Positions 1 through 11,185 of a stretch of 64,000 nucleotides of DNA are shown one piece after another. Numbering within the stretch: the first letter of the stretch is position 1; each line of letters starts with the position of its first letter. The position numbers were made by a program, and so were the translations under genes. This DNA is from Pleionea sediminis (GTDB lineage Bacteria; Pseudomonadota; Gammaproteobacteria; Enterobacterales; Kangiellaceae), in assembly GCF_007570825.1 (NCBI RefSeq), contig NZ_SUNB01000001.1:124001-188000 (forward strand), given 5' to 3'. The notes under the pieces were generated by a model. That model was not told where the DNA came from, searched no databases, and was given only the letters and a program-made list of their open reading frames with translations.

Positions 1-596
1 CTGTTGTACCGAGTGAGTCGCGTCATACACGACTGGACATCCGGTATTTCGCATAATTGCCAAACCACGCATGTCTGACACGAGTGTGTTATAGCCAAAA
101 CTAGCACCTCGTTCGCACACCATAATTTGCTCATTACCAGTCGCTTTTGCTTTTTCGACTACATTAGTCATATCCCAAGGCGCTTGAAACTGACCTTTCT
201 TAATGTTGACGGGAATTTGTGCTTCACACACTCGCTGAATAAAATTTGTTTGGCGCACGAGAAAAGCTGGTGTTTGCATCACATCAACAACACTCGCCAC
301 TTCATTTATTGGCGTATCTTCATGCACATCGGTTAAAACAGGAACACCCAACTGGTCTTTCACTTTTTGTAGAATCTGCATGCCTTTCTCAAGGCCTGGA
401 CCACGAAAACTGGTATGTGACGAGCGATTTGCTTTGTCAAAGCTCGACTTGTAAATAAAAGGCATGCCCAATTTATCGGTAACTTCCTTTAAAAATCCGG
501 CTGTATCCAGTGCTAATTGCTCACTTTCGATAACACACGGCCCGGCAATCAGGAAAAACGGTTGATCAATTCCAACTTCAAAATCACATAACTTCA

Positions 597-597
<1 letters not shown>
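1..597 (-). CDS. kdsA: 3-deoxy-D-manno-octulosonate 8-phosphate synthase, partial (C-terminus outside window)
   Basis: KdsA condenses phosphoenolpyruvate with arabinose 5-phosphate in the cytoplasm to make KDO 8-phosphate, needed for lipopolysaccharide inner core. The first 199 codons are present and the frame runs open through base 1, so the C-terminal third is missing. The N-terminus carries the family stretch [12 protein letters not shown], then [12 protein letters not shown] and VLTDVHE, all typical of KdsA. The ATG (595-597) overlaps the pyrG stop codon as TAATG, so the two are probably translationally coupled in one operon, the usual pyrG-kdsA-eno order. Identity is certain from the motifs; only the cut end is unknown. 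Confidence 0.95.
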
Positions 598-2243
<1,646 letters not shown>

Positions 2244-2618
2244 TTAACCACCCATTTCATTTATTTGGCACGCGCCTGTTGAGACACACAAGCAATCAAT
2301 TTGGACTCCAAAATCAAACAGTCTGCGATTTTTCCAATAGACGCCTAAAATCAGCCGGTTAGAGGAATATTCGCTCGCATCACGCATAGCGATTAAGTTC
2401 TGGAGTATCTAAGTGAAGAGTCACTTCAAGACGGGAGATAATTATATCAAATAACCCGGTGATCAATCGAGGAAAATATAGTTTCATCTGCAAAAAGACT
2501 GGATGCCCAAGAATAAACGGACTAAAACTCAATGAGGTAATTTACAGATGCAATTCACAATTTACTGAATTATGATGAAGCCAAACAAATAATAATAGCC
2601 CAACTGGACCACTTGTTA
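2244..2618. other. Intergenic region upstream of pyrG and the S9 peptidase
   Basis: This 375-base stretch separates two divergent genes and must hold both promoters. I see a perfect 6-bp hairpin (2411-2426, AAGTGA with loop AGAG and TCACTT) with no T-run after it, so it is not a clear terminator. There is an A/T-rich TATGAT at about 2571-2576 that could be a -10 box for the peptidase, but without a convincing -35. No open reading frame here looks real. Confidence 0.5.
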
Positions 2619-4793
2619 ATGGATAAACGATTAATCCTTCTCGTAACAGCTCTTCTAATGGCCGCCTGCTCAGATGATAAAACAACACTAAACTCATCAG
2701 AACTTGCTAACAAAGAGGTGACACAAACAATGACACAACTTAAGCCGCCAATCGCAAAAAAGGTTACACACAAGCTCACGATTCATGACGATACTCGAAT
2801 CGACGACTATTACTGGATGCGAGATGACGAACGCAAAGATGCGGCCGTGCTTAATCACTTAAAAGCTGAAAATGATTATTTAGAGAAAGCCTTATCTCAT
2901 ACCCAAGATTTACAAGAGAAAATTTACCAAGAGCTCATCTCACGAATTAAAAAAGATGATCAAAGTGTTCCAATTAAAATACGCGGCTATTTTTATTACA
3001 GTCGCTATGAGGGTGAAAAAGAATATCCGATCATCGCACGTAAAAAGGAGAACTTAGATTCCACAGAAGAAATTCTACTCAACGGGAATAAAATGGCAGA
3101 AGGCCACGATTACTTTAATATCGGCGACTATGAAGTTTCCATGGACAATCAGTTGTTGGCTTATTCCACGGACACCGTCAGTCGCAGAATTTATACTATC
3201 GAAATACGTTCTTTGGAAACAGGAAAACACCTCTCTGATAAATTAGAACAAACCTCTGGTGAAATTGTCTGGGCAAATGATAATCAACATCTTTTTTATA
3301 TCAAGAAAGATCCACAGACTTTATTAGGAAATCAGGTTTTCCGCCACAAACTCGGTACGTCGCAAAAAGAGGATGTGTTGGTTTATGAAGAAGAAGACGC
3401 TTCCTTTTTTACTTCAATAGGAAAAACCAAAGATGACAGTACACTCATCATTTATCACAGCAGCACCCTGATTGACGGCGCTTCTATCCTCGATGCCAAC
3501 TCACCCATGGGATCATTCAAACGATTTGCCGAGTTAGAGGATAACCTTGAATATTCTATCGAAAAACTTGGACAGTGGTTTTATATTTTAACCAACTGGC
3601 AAGCGAAGAATTTTCGATTAATGAAAGTTCAAGCCGATGAAACACAAGATAAATCCAAATGGATAGAAGTGATAGCGCATGATCCTGATGTCTATTTAAA
3701 AGACTTCGAATTATTCAATAATTACCTTGTCATCAATGAAAAAGAACGAGGTCAAACGCGAATTCGAGCCATTGAATGGTCGACAAAAAAAGATGAGCTT
3801 TTAAGTTTTGACGATCCGGTTTTCGTTGCCGGATTTAGCGGTAATGTGACTACTGATACAAACACCCTTCGTGTCGTCTACAGTTCACTAACTACGCCAA
3901 CAACAACCTACGATTACGATTTAAAATCAGGAGATCGTAAATTGCTAAAACAGCAAGAAGTTATTGGTGAATTTCATCCAAAGCAATACAGCAGCGAACG
4001 AATCTTTGTTAAGGCCCGTGATGGTGCCGAAGTCCCTGTGTCTCTGGTCTATAAAAAAGATACCTTTAAAAAGGATGGAACAAATCCAATGTATCTGTAT
4101 GGATATGGATCCTACGGCTATACTGTAGAGCCTACGTTTTCATCCAATCGATTATCATTATTAGATAGAGGATTTGTATTTGCTATAGCGCATATTCGGG
4201 GTGGGCAAATGCTCGGTCGGCAATGGTATGACGATGGCAAAATGTTTAACAAAAAAAATACATTTTTCGATTTTATTGACGTTACAAAAACATTGATAGC
4301 TCAAAAGTACGCTGCACCCGATAAAGTTTTTGCAGCAGGAGGCAGTGCCGGAGGACTTTTAATAGGAGCAGTAATAAACATGGCACCGGAGCTTTACAAA
4401 GGAGTCGCCGCGCATGTGCCGTTTGTTGATGTCGTTACCACCATGTTGGATGAAAGCATACCTTTAACGACAAATGAGTATGACCAGTGGGGCAATCCTA
4501 ACAACAAAGACAGTTATGAATATATGCTCTCTTACTCTCCTTATGATCAAATAAAAGCGCAACAATATCCAAATATTCTAGTGACAACCGGATTACACGA
4601 CTCTCAAGTCCAATATTTTGAACCCATGAAATGGGTTGCAAAGCTGAGAGAATTTAAAACAGATAACAACCTATTGATCTTTAAAACAAACATGGAAGCA
4701 GGCCACGGTGGAGCATCAGGTCGATTCAGACGTAATAAAGAGCTGGCTTTGGAATACGCTTTTTTTGCCGACCTCGCCGGCATAAAAGAATAA
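2619..4793 (+). CDS. S9 family prolyl oligopeptidase / oligopeptidase B-like lipoprotein
   Basis: This is a serine peptidase that cuts short peptides, in the protease II / prolyl oligopeptidase family. From the ATG the protein has 724 residues. A lipoprotein signal (LLMAAC, Cys17) predicts anchoring in the envelope, whereas E. coli PtrB is cytoplasmic. The beta-propeller N-terminal domain is followed by the alpha/beta hydrolase domain, with the catalytic triad Ser576 (GGSAGG), Asp661 (GLHDSQV) and His696 (AGHGG). A TTG six bases upstream is in frame, but the ATG fits the signal peptide better. It converges with a DUF885 peptidase, suggesting a local peptide-digestion pair. Whether it prefers basic residues or proline cannot be told from sequence alone. 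Confidence 0.9.
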   Translation: MDKRLILLVTALLMAACSDDKTTLNSSELANKEVTQTMTQLKPPIAKKVTHKLTIHDDTRIDDYYWMRDDERKDAAVLNHLKAENDYLEKALSHTQDLQEKIYQELISRIKKDDQSVPIKIRGYFYYSRYEGEKEYPIIARKKENLDSTEEILLNGNKMAEGHDYFNIGDYEVSMDNQLLAYSTDTVSRRIYTIEIRSLETGKHLSDKLEQTSGEIVWANDNQHLFYIKKDPQTLLGNQVFRHKLGTSQKEDVLVYEEEDASFFTSIGKTKDDSTLIIYHSSTLIDGASILDANSPMGSFKRFAELEDNLEYSIEKLGQWFYILTNWQAKNFRLMKVQADETQDKSKWIEVIAHDPDVYLKDFELFNNYLVINEKERGQTRIRAIEWSTKKDELLSFDDPVFVAGFSGNVTTDTNTLRVVYSSLTTPTTTYDYDLKSGDRKLLKQQEVIGEFHPKQYSSERIFVKARDGAEVPVSLVYKKDTFKKDGTNPMYLYGYGSYGYTVEPTFSSNRLSLLDRGFVFAIAHIRGGQMLGRQWYDDGKMFNKKNTFFDFIDVTKTLIAQKYAAPDKVFAAGGSAGGLLIGAVINMAPELYKGVAAHVPFVDVVTTMLDESIPLTTNEYDQWGNPNNKDSYEYMLSYSPYDQIKAQQYPNILVTTGLHDSQVQYFEPMKWVAKLREFKTDNNLLIFKTNMEAGHGGASGRFRRNKELALEYAFFADLAGIKE

Positions 4794-4803
4794 GTTTAAT
4801 TTC

Positions 4804-4827
4804 GCCGGGTGTTATTGAACATCCGGC
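4804..4827. terminator. Hairpin between convergent peptidase genes
   Basis: GCCGGGTGTT and AACATCCGGC form a 10-bp stem with one G-T pair around an ATTG loop, just after the S9 peptidase stop and just before the DUF885 stop. Neither strand has a strong T-run after it, so it may act as a weak bidirectional terminator or as an mRNA 3'-end stabiliser. Confidence 0.45.
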
Positions 4828-4841
4828 AATTAACTGATGAG

Positions 4842-6677
4842 TTAAGGCTTAACCTTCTCTGTTTTAATCTTCGCTATCCAATGCTCTATCTTTTTCTCCA
4901 GAATAGACAGCGGTAATGCTCCATTTTTTAAAACTTCAAAATGATAGGCTTTAATATCAAATTGAGCCCCCAGTTCAGATTCTGCTTTGTCACGCAAGGA
5001 TTCTATTTTTAACTGGCCAATTTTATATGCTAAAGCCTGTCCTGGAATTGCCATAAATCGCTCTGTTTCAGATATCGCTCGCGCTTCTGCAACTGGTGCA
5101 TTCGAGTACATGTAATCCAGAACTTTTTGGCGAGACCAACCTTTACTATGTAATCCCGTATCTACCACTAAACGAATTGATCGCCAAAGTTCAGCAACCA
5201 ATGCACCATAGTGCTGATAGGGATCGGAATAAACACCAAGTTCATTCCCTAAAGACTCCGCATACAATCCCCATCCTTCCACAAATGCTGTTTCAGTACC
5301 AAATGCTCTAAATTTAGGAAGATCTTTAAGTTCCTGCTGCAACGCTAATTGAAAATGATGCCCAGGAGCTGCTTCATGAAGAAATAATGAAGCCATAGCC
5401 CAACGAGGGCGTGCCGATAAATCATAAGTATTTAAATAGAAAATTCCCGGTCGAGTACCATCTGCCGAAGGACGCTGATAAGAGCCCGAAGAAGCCGATT
5501 GTTCCCGATAGACTTCTACTGGTCGAATTTCGTAAGTCGACTTTGGAAAACGACTGAATAAATCCGGTGTTTTCAAATTGACTTTATGAGCAAACTGTCG
5601 ATAGGCATTGAGCATCTGATCTTTTGATTTAAAGAAAAACTGCGGGTTAGAATTTGTAAACTGAAAAAACGCATCGAGATCACCTTCGAAATTGACGTCT
5701 TTCATAACCTCTAGAATTTCTTCATGAATTCTAGACACTTCTTGTAAGCCAATTTCATGAATTTCGTCAGCAGTAAGTTCGGTTGAGGTATGTCTGCGAA
5801 TTAAGTGTTGATACCATAAATTCCCATTGGGAATATCCCATAGCCCAGCCGTTAATCTCGCTTTGGGAAGGTAGGTCGATTTTAAATAGTGTGAGAGTTT
5901 TTCGAGTGAAGGAAATACAAAAGAATTTATCGCTGTTGTATAACGTTGAATAATATATTGCTTTTGATTCGTGGTGAAAAAACGAGGCATCTCAGCGATC
6001 GGCTTATACAGCAAACTATTCTCTAAACTATTCGCTAATTGAATATCGATCTGAGGAATAACCTTCTCAATTAACGATTTTGGTTGAACAACCCCCTGCT
6101 TTATTCCTTCGTTCATATTAGTGATCATTTGATCGATAATTACTGGAAATTGCTCCATGCGATCACGCCAGTTTTCATAATCTTTAATAGAATTGAATGG
6201 TTGAGCCGATGAGCCAGAACCCAAAGCGAAAAATGTATTGATATAATTGTAAAATTGATTAAGAGGAATTAAATGCGAAGGATAATTGAAACTGTCTATT
6301 GCCAACTGTCGATTTCGTTTAAATATATCGTAACTAAGTTTTCCCTGAGGGGATAAAGCATTATAATCAATTTTTTCAATTTTCTTTAAATAAAGCTTCT
6401 CAAAATCAACCTGTCTTTCACGATACTTATCACTCAGAAAATTGGGTAGTTTATCATTGTATCGAGTATCTCCAATAAATGTTGCTTCAAAAGGATAGAG
6501 TTCTAAATACCCCTCGAAGTAATTCGCATAAATTTTGTCTGCCCGAATTGACTCTGATGTCTGCTTCGATTGCGAAGCGAGTACCTGATTTGAGAATATA
6601 GGTAATATCACAGACGCCAATGGCAATAAAATAAATAATACAATTTTATTAAATTGGATCACACTCATCTCCCTCAA
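4842..6677 (-). CDS. DUF885 family zinc peptidase-like protein, exported
   Basis: A 611-residue member of the DUF885 family, whose members are predicted metallopeptidases or carboxypeptidases. An N-terminal hydrophobic segment (about residues 10-35, ending near LASQS) is a signal peptide or anchor, so the protein acts in the periplasm or outside. The zinc-site motif HEAAPGHHFQ starts at His434 and is followed by ETAFVEGWGLYAE, both diagnostic for the family. The start could be Met1 or Met4 (MSVIQF); a GAGGGAGATG stretch precedes the second. It converges on the S9 peptidase and is separated from mazG by about 100 bases. The substrate is unknown. Confidence 0.88.
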   Translation of the reverse strand: MREMSVIQFNKIVLFILLPLASVILPIFSNQVLASQSKQTSESIRADKIYANYFEGYLELYPFEATFIGDTRYNDKLPNFLSDKYRERQVDFEKLYLKKIEKIDYNALSPQGKLSYDIFKRNRQLAIDSFNYPSHLIPLNQFYNYINTFFALGSGSSAQPFNSIKDYENWRDRMEQFPVIIDQMITNMNEGIKQGVVQPKSLIEKVIPQIDIQLANSLENSLLYKPIAEMPRFFTTNQKQYIIQRYTTAINSFVFPSLEKLSHYLKSTYLPKARLTAGLWDIPNGNLWYQHLIRRHTSTELTADEIHEIGLQEVSRIHEEILEVMKDVNFEGDLDAFFQFTNSNPQFFFKSKDQMLNAYRQFAHKVNLKTPDLFSRFPKSTYEIRPVEVYREQSASSGSYQRPSADGTRPGIFYLNTYDLSARPRWAMASLFLHEAAPGHHFQLALQQELKDLPKFRAFGTETAFVEGWGLYAESLGNELGVYSDPYQHYGALVAELWRSIRLVVDTGLHSKGWSRQKVLDYMYSNAPVAEARAISETERFMAIPGQALAYKIGQLKIESLRDKAESELGAQFDIKAYHFEVLKNGALPLSILEKKIEHWIAKIKTEKVKP

Positions 6678-6774
6678 TCACTTAACCTACAATTAGACTA
6701 ACGAGTAAGACTGCCTAGATCTCTAACACAAACTCTATTTTTTTAATGGTTTATAAAATCCATCGATAGCGCTG

Positions 6775-7572
6775 TTAGCATTGTGTTTTAGCTTTTTGCC
6801 AATAATATTCCAGTGAATCAATACTCAGCTTATCGATCTCTTGTTTGTCTTCATTAACAAGTTTTTCCAGAATTCGAAAGCGTTTCTCAAACTTGTTTGT
6901 CGCTCTTCTCAGCGCGGTTTCGGAATCAGATTTAAGGTGCCGAGTTAAGTTAACGACCGAAAACAACACATCACCCAACTCATCTTCAATTCGTTCTTGA
7001 TTGTCGCTTTTTTCAACTTCATCCTTGAGCTCTAAAATCTCCTCTTCAAGCTTTTGCCAAACACCATCAATCGAAGGCCAATCAAATCCGTGTTTTGCAG
7101 CGCGCTTTTGAACCTTTTGTGCTCTCTTTAGTGCAGGTAAACTGATGGGAATATCATCGAGTAAACTCGTTGTTCCCTTTTTTACTTTTCTTTCCTTCGC
7201 CTTTTGCTTTTCCCAGGCCAAATGCAATTCTTCATCCGATTGATAAACTTTATCTGAAAATACATGCGGATGACGAGTCACCAGTTTATGAGAGATAGCA
7301 TCAACAACCTCTGAAAACTCAAAGCGATTTTCTTCACTAGCAATTTGACAATAGAAAACGACTTGAAACAGAAGATCTCCCAACTCTCCTTTTAAGTCGT
7401 CATAATCTTTTCGTTCAATGGCGTCGACAACTTCGTATGTTTCTTCAATTGTATAAGGTAAGATAGATTCATACGATTGCTTAACGTCCCACGGACACCC
7501 AAACTCTGGATCGCGCAGTTTTTTCATTATCGCCAATAATTTATCGACTGACGATTGCGTTGATTGGTCCAC
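6775..7572 (-). CDS. mazG: Nucleoside triphosphate pyrophosphohydrolase
   Basis: MazG hydrolyses (d)NTPs to monophosphates and, in E. coli, is linked to lowering ppGpp during starvation. Two MazG domains are visible: the first has GCPWD, EETYEVVDAIE and ELGDLLFQ; the second has EEEILELKDE and EDELGDVLFS, the magnesium-binding EExxE...ExxD pattern. I chose a GTG start at 7572 because AGAGG lies 7 bases before it, the N-terminus then matches the short one of E. coli MazG, and the overlap with relA disappears. An ATG in frame at 7614 would overlap relA by 29 bases. It directly follows relA, the usual arrangement. Confidence 0.9.
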   Translation of the reverse strand: MDQSTQSSVDKLLAIMKKLRDPEFGCPWDVKQSYESILPYTIEETYEVVDAIERKDYDDLKGELGDLLFQVVFYCQIASEENRFEFSEVVDAISHKLVTRHPHVFSDKVYQSDEELHLAWEKQKAKERKVKKGTTSLLDDIPISLPALKRAQKVQKRAAKHGFDWPSIDGVWQKLEEEILELKDEVEKSDNQERIEDELGDVLFSVVNLTRHLKSDSETALRRATNKFEKRFRILEKLVNEDKQEIDKLSIDSLEYYWQKAKTQC

Positions 7573-7585
7573 CCAAATGCCTCTC

Positions 7586-9796
7586 TTATTTTTGTCGTTT
7601 AGCATCAATGACATGACTGATTTGACTCAATTGAGCCAATACTCGAGAAAGTTTATCGGTATTTTCGACATTAAGTCGTACATTAATCGTCGAAGTCTGA
7701 GACTTAGAGTCTGTCGACGTGTTCATACTTTCGATACTCACTTTTTCATTTGCAAAGACAGTCGTAATATCCTTTAGCAAGCTTTTTCGATCGTAAGCAA
7801 TAATTTGGATATCAACATCGTAAATGTCATCGGACTCATCACCCCAGGAAACTTCAATTAAGCGCTCAGGCGATGATTCTTTAGCATCAAGTATGTAGTT
7901 ACAATCTGTTCGATGCACCACGACACCTCGTCCGCGTGTGATGTATCCTTTAATACAATCTCCCGGAACTGGATGACAGCATCCGGCAATTTTTGTCAAT
8001 AAACTGCCAACACCTTCAATTTCGATACCAGATGTATTCTGCTTCTTTCGATGGGATAAATCTCGAAAAACAGCCTTTTGTTTTTTTGGCTCTTCCTGCC
8101 CTTGCATTGAACGAACACTGTTCAACACTTGAGTCATTCCAATATCGCCCGCGCCAATCGCCGCATGAAGATCCATTTCACTGTGGAAATTAAAGTTTTT
8201 CGCTAAAGCCTGCAAGTCGACTTTATCAAAACCATGACGTTGCAAATCTTTATCGAGAATGGTTCGACCTGCAGCTGCGTTTTTATCTTTATCTTGATGA
8301 CGGAACCACTGGTGTATTTTGGAACGCGCTCGCGAAGAACGAATGTAACCATTGTGCGGATTTAACCAATCACGACTGGGATGACCATTTTTAGCCGTGA
8401 GGATTTCAACCTTTTGACCTGTTTTCAATTTATACGTTAGCGGTACGATTCTCCCACCAACTTTTGCTCCTCGACAATTATGCCCAACATCAGTATGGAC
8501 ATGATAGGCAAAATCCACTGGAGTCGCGCCAAGAGGTAAATCAATGACCTTACCTTGTGGAGTAAAAACGTAAATGCGATCTTCAATAACATTGCTACGA
8601 AACTCTTCCATAACGTCTTGAGCATCGGCAACTTCTTCTTGCCATTCGAGTAATTGACGTAACCAGGAAATTTTCGCTTCAAATCCAGCTTGCTGAGCTT
8701 TCGCACCTTCTTTATAACGCCAATGAGCAGCAACGCCTAATTCTGATTCCTGATGCATAGCTCGAGTTCGAATTTGAATTTCAAGGTTTTTACCTTCAGG
8801 ACCAATCACTGCTGTATGTAACGATCGATAACCATTTTCTTTGGGGGTTGCAATGTAATCATCAAATTCTTTGGGGATGTGCTTCCAAAGACCATGAACA
8901 ATGCCTAAAACAGCATAACACTGCGGCACTTCGTCGACTAAAATTCTGACTGCACGAACGTCATAAATTTCTTCAAAGCCAACATTTTTTCGCCGCATTT
9001 TGCGCCATATACTATAAATGTGTTTGGCTCGTCCCATAACTTCGGCATTCTTAATACCAAATTGATCTATATTTTCCTGAATCTCTTTTAAAACACGTTC
9101 TACATAACGTTCGCGATCAACACGTCGTTCATCAAGACTTTTGGCGATTGATTTGTACTGCGCAGGATTAAGATAACGAAATGACAGATCCTCCATTTCC
9201 CATTTAAGCTGTCCGACGCCTAGCCTATTGGCAAGTGGTGCATAAATATCGCTAACTTCCTGAGCCACCATGACACGAGTTTCTTCATTGGCCTTTTTGA
9301 CCTCACGCAAAACACAAACTCGTTCTGCTAACTTGATAAGCACCAGACGAACATCATCAACCATAGCCAGAAGCATACGACGAAAATTATCCATTTGCTG
9401 GCCGTCCATTTGCGAACTCATGTTCTGCTTTTGAACGTCTTGAATGGCACTCATGGTAATAACGCCCTGGCAAAGTTTGGTAATTTCTTCGCTGAACGTC
9501 TCAGTAAGCTCTTCTTCAGAAATTAATTTTTGCTGAAAAAATGGATAAATAATCGCAGCGGTCAATGTAGTTGCGTCAACATGTAAATGAATTAAAGTAT
9601 CGGCAATACTCAGCCCTTCCTTAAACTCATTTTCACTCTCAGGATTTCGACTAACAAGCTCTTGAGCCAACGCAAATCCGCGAGAAACGAGTGACTTTTG
9701 ACTGTCATTGTAGTTAATCGGAATTTGCTTCAACCACTCTTTCGGATCTTCTTTGAAAGAAAAGTCTACAAAGTGTGTGTCGGCTACTTTAACCAT
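7586..9796 (-). CDS. relA: GTP pyrophosphokinase RelA, (p)ppGpp synthetase I
   Basis: RelA binds stalled ribosomes holding uncharged tRNA and makes (p)ppGpp, triggering the stringent response. The 736 residues match E. coli RelA (744). The N-terminal hydrolase-like domain has HVDATTLTAAI in place of the HD signature, so it is inactive for hydrolysis, as is normal for RelA. The synthetase domain has FDDYIATPK and NGYRSLHTAV. It is followed by the TGS domain (DRIYVFTPQGKVIDLP), a helical and zinc-finger region (IAGCCHPVPGDCIKGY) and a C-terminal ACT domain. It is flanked by rlmD upstream and mazG downstream. SpoT is not in this window. Confidence 0.97.
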   Translation of the reverse strand: MVKVADTHFVDFSFKEDPKEWLKQIPINYNDSQKSLVSRGFALAQELVSRNPESENEFKEGLSIADTLIHLHVDATTLTAAIIYPFFQQKLISEEELTETFSEEITKLCQGVITMSAIQDVQKQNMSSQMDGQQMDNFRRMLLAMVDDVRLVLIKLAERVCVLREVKKANEETRVMVAQEVSDIYAPLANRLGVGQLKWEMEDLSFRYLNPAQYKSIAKSLDERRVDRERYVERVLKEIQENIDQFGIKNAEVMGRAKHIYSIWRKMRRKNVGFEEIYDVRAVRILVDEVPQCYAVLGIVHGLWKHIPKEFDDYIATPKENGYRSLHTAVIGPEGKNLEIQIRTRAMHQESELGVAAHWRYKEGAKAQQAGFEAKISWLRQLLEWQEEVADAQDVMEEFRSNVIEDRIYVFTPQGKVIDLPLGATPVDFAYHVHTDVGHNCRGAKVGGRIVPLTYKLKTGQKVEILTAKNGHPSRDWLNPHNGYIRSSRARSKIHQWFRHQDKDKNAAAGRTILDKDLQRHGFDKVDLQALAKNFNFHSEMDLHAAIGAGDIGMTQVLNSVRSMQGQEEPKKQKAVFRDLSHRKKQNTSGIEIEGVGSLLTKIAGCCHPVPGDCIKGYITRGRGVVVHRTDCNYILDAKESSPERLIEVSWGDESDDIYDVDIQIIAYDRKSLLKDITTVFANEKVSIESMNTSTDSKSQTSTINVRLNVENTDKLSRVLAQLSQISHVIDAKRQK

Positions 9797-9826
9797 GATT
9801 GTCTCAGTTTATATCAAGTTTTAAAT

Positions 9827-11161
9827 CTATTGCTTTTCAAACACAGCTATCGACTCCACATGAGCTGTGTGTGGAAACATATCCATAACACCGGCTTTTG
9901 TTAATCGGTAACCTTTCTCTTTTAAAACGCCTGCGTCACGCGCTAGTGTTGCAGGATTACAGGACACATAAACAATGCGCTTGGCACCGAAGTTAGAAAT
10001 ATACTCAACAACTTCTAATGCTCCACTTCGCGGCGGATCAATTAAGATTTTATCGAATCCTTCTTTCGCCCAAGGTTTATCACTGAAATCTTGTTGTAAA
10101 TCGGCTTGATAAAAATCGACGTTTTTAAGCTTATTTAAATCAGCATTTTCATAACCACGCTTGACCATACTATCGACACCTTCGACGCCAACGACTGCTC
10201 CCGATTGCGTTGCTAATGGAATGGTAAAATTGCCTAAACCACAAAACAAATCCAAAACCCGCTCTTCTTTTTTAGGCTCAAGTAAATCAATTGCTAATTT
10301 AACCATTTTCCGATTAATTGACGTGTTTACTTGAGTGAAGTCCATGGGGTGAAATGCTAGTTTCACAGAAAAATCGATCAGTTCATAATTTAAACGTTCA
10401 TTACCATCGTCTGGAAAAACCTTTTTAACGGTGTCCGGACCTTTCGACTGATAATAAAGATCGATCGAATTTTCTTCAGCAAAGCTCAACCATTTTGCGT
10501 GGTCAGCCTCGGTCATCGCTTCCATATGGCGGATAATAAACGCCAACCCGGTATCTCCAGCTGCCAATTCGATTTGTGGCGTCGACTGCTTTGCATCCAT
10601 TGACCCGATCAACTGGCGCAATGGCATGATTAAATCACTGACTTTTTTGTCGAGCACCGGACATTGCTCTATCTCGGCTAAAAAATTACTGCGCTTCTCC
10701 CTGAAGCCAACAAGACATGATTCTTTTTTGCTAACCCAACGCACGCCCAATCGCGCTTTCTTGCGATATTGCAATGTATCAGCCTGTAATGGCGCCAACC
10801 ATTCTTCTGGCTCAATATCACCAAAGTGCTGGAAATGCTCCGCTAAAATGGATTGCTTAAAACGAATTTGCTCATCCGTTGCCATGTGTTGCATGCTACA
10901 ACCGCCACACATATCGAATTTAGGACAAGGTGGCTCAACTCGAGAGTCGGATGCCTGCAACACTTCTTCAGCATAACCCTCATTGAACTTACCGCGAACG
11001 ACCGCATACTTCATCGTCACTCGTTCGCCCGGCAAGGCTCCATCAACAAATGTTGTTTTACCATCAATGTGGGTAATGCCTCTGCCTTCATGAGAAAGCT
11101 TCTCAATAGTTACCTCAACCGCTTCCTGTGGGACCGGTTTACGCTTACGTCTTCTTGCCAT
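9827..11161 (-). CDS. rlmD: 23S rRNA (uracil(1939)-C(5))-methyltransferase
   Basis: RlmD uses S-adenosylmethionine to methylate U1939 of 23S rRNA. The 444-residue protein has a basic N-terminus (MARRRKRK), a TRAM RNA-binding domain (about 10-70), an iron-sulfur cysteine cluster CPKFDMCGGCSMQH, an SAM-binding fold (LDLFCGLGNFTIPLA) and the catalytic motif SCNPATLARD with its nucleophilic Cys, preceded by IDPPRSGA. The relA-rlmD-barA order is conserved in Gammaproteobacteria. Nothing is missing. Confidence 0.95.
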   Translation of the reverse strand: MARRRKRKPVPQEAVEVTIEKLSHEGRGITHIDGKTTFVDGALPGERVTMKYAVVRGKFNEGYAEEVLQASDSRVEPPCPKFDMCGGCSMQHMATDEQIRFKQSILAEHFQHFGDIEPEEWLAPLQADTLQYRKKARLGVRWVSKKESCLVGFREKRSNFLAEIEQCPVLDKKVSDLIMPLRQLIGSMDAKQSTPQIELAAGDTGLAFIIRHMEAMTEADHAKWLSFAEENSIDLYYQSKGPDTVKKVFPDDGNERLNYELIDFSVKLAFHPMDFTQVNTSINRKMVKLAIDLLEPKKEERVLDLFCGLGNFTIPLATQSGAVVGVEGVDSMVKRGYENADLNKLKNVDFYQADLQQDFSDKPWAKEGFDKILIDPPRSGALEVVEYISNFGAKRIVYVSCNPATLARDAGVLKEKGYRLTKAGVMDMFPHTAHVESIAVFEKQ

Positions 11162-11185
11162 TAAGTACTACTCAGTTAATTAAAA

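Noticed and set aside
2264-2283. TTGGCACG-like string upstream of pyrG resembling a sigma-54 promoter
   Set aside because: The -24 half is good, but there is no GC at the -12 position with the right spacing, and pyrG is not expected to be sigma-54 dependent.
8437-8733. 98-codon open frame inside relA on the same strand
   Set aside because: It is an out-of-frame reading of the RelA TGS/synthetase region, with no ribosome-binding site and no family resemblance.
7586-9796. RelA hydrolase domain lacks the HD motif
   Set aside because: This is the normal state of RelA in Gammaproteobacteria, not a mutation.
10626-10976. 116-codon open frame antisense to rlmD
   Set aside because: Cys/Ser/Pro-rich shadow of the RlmD coding strand; no start context.
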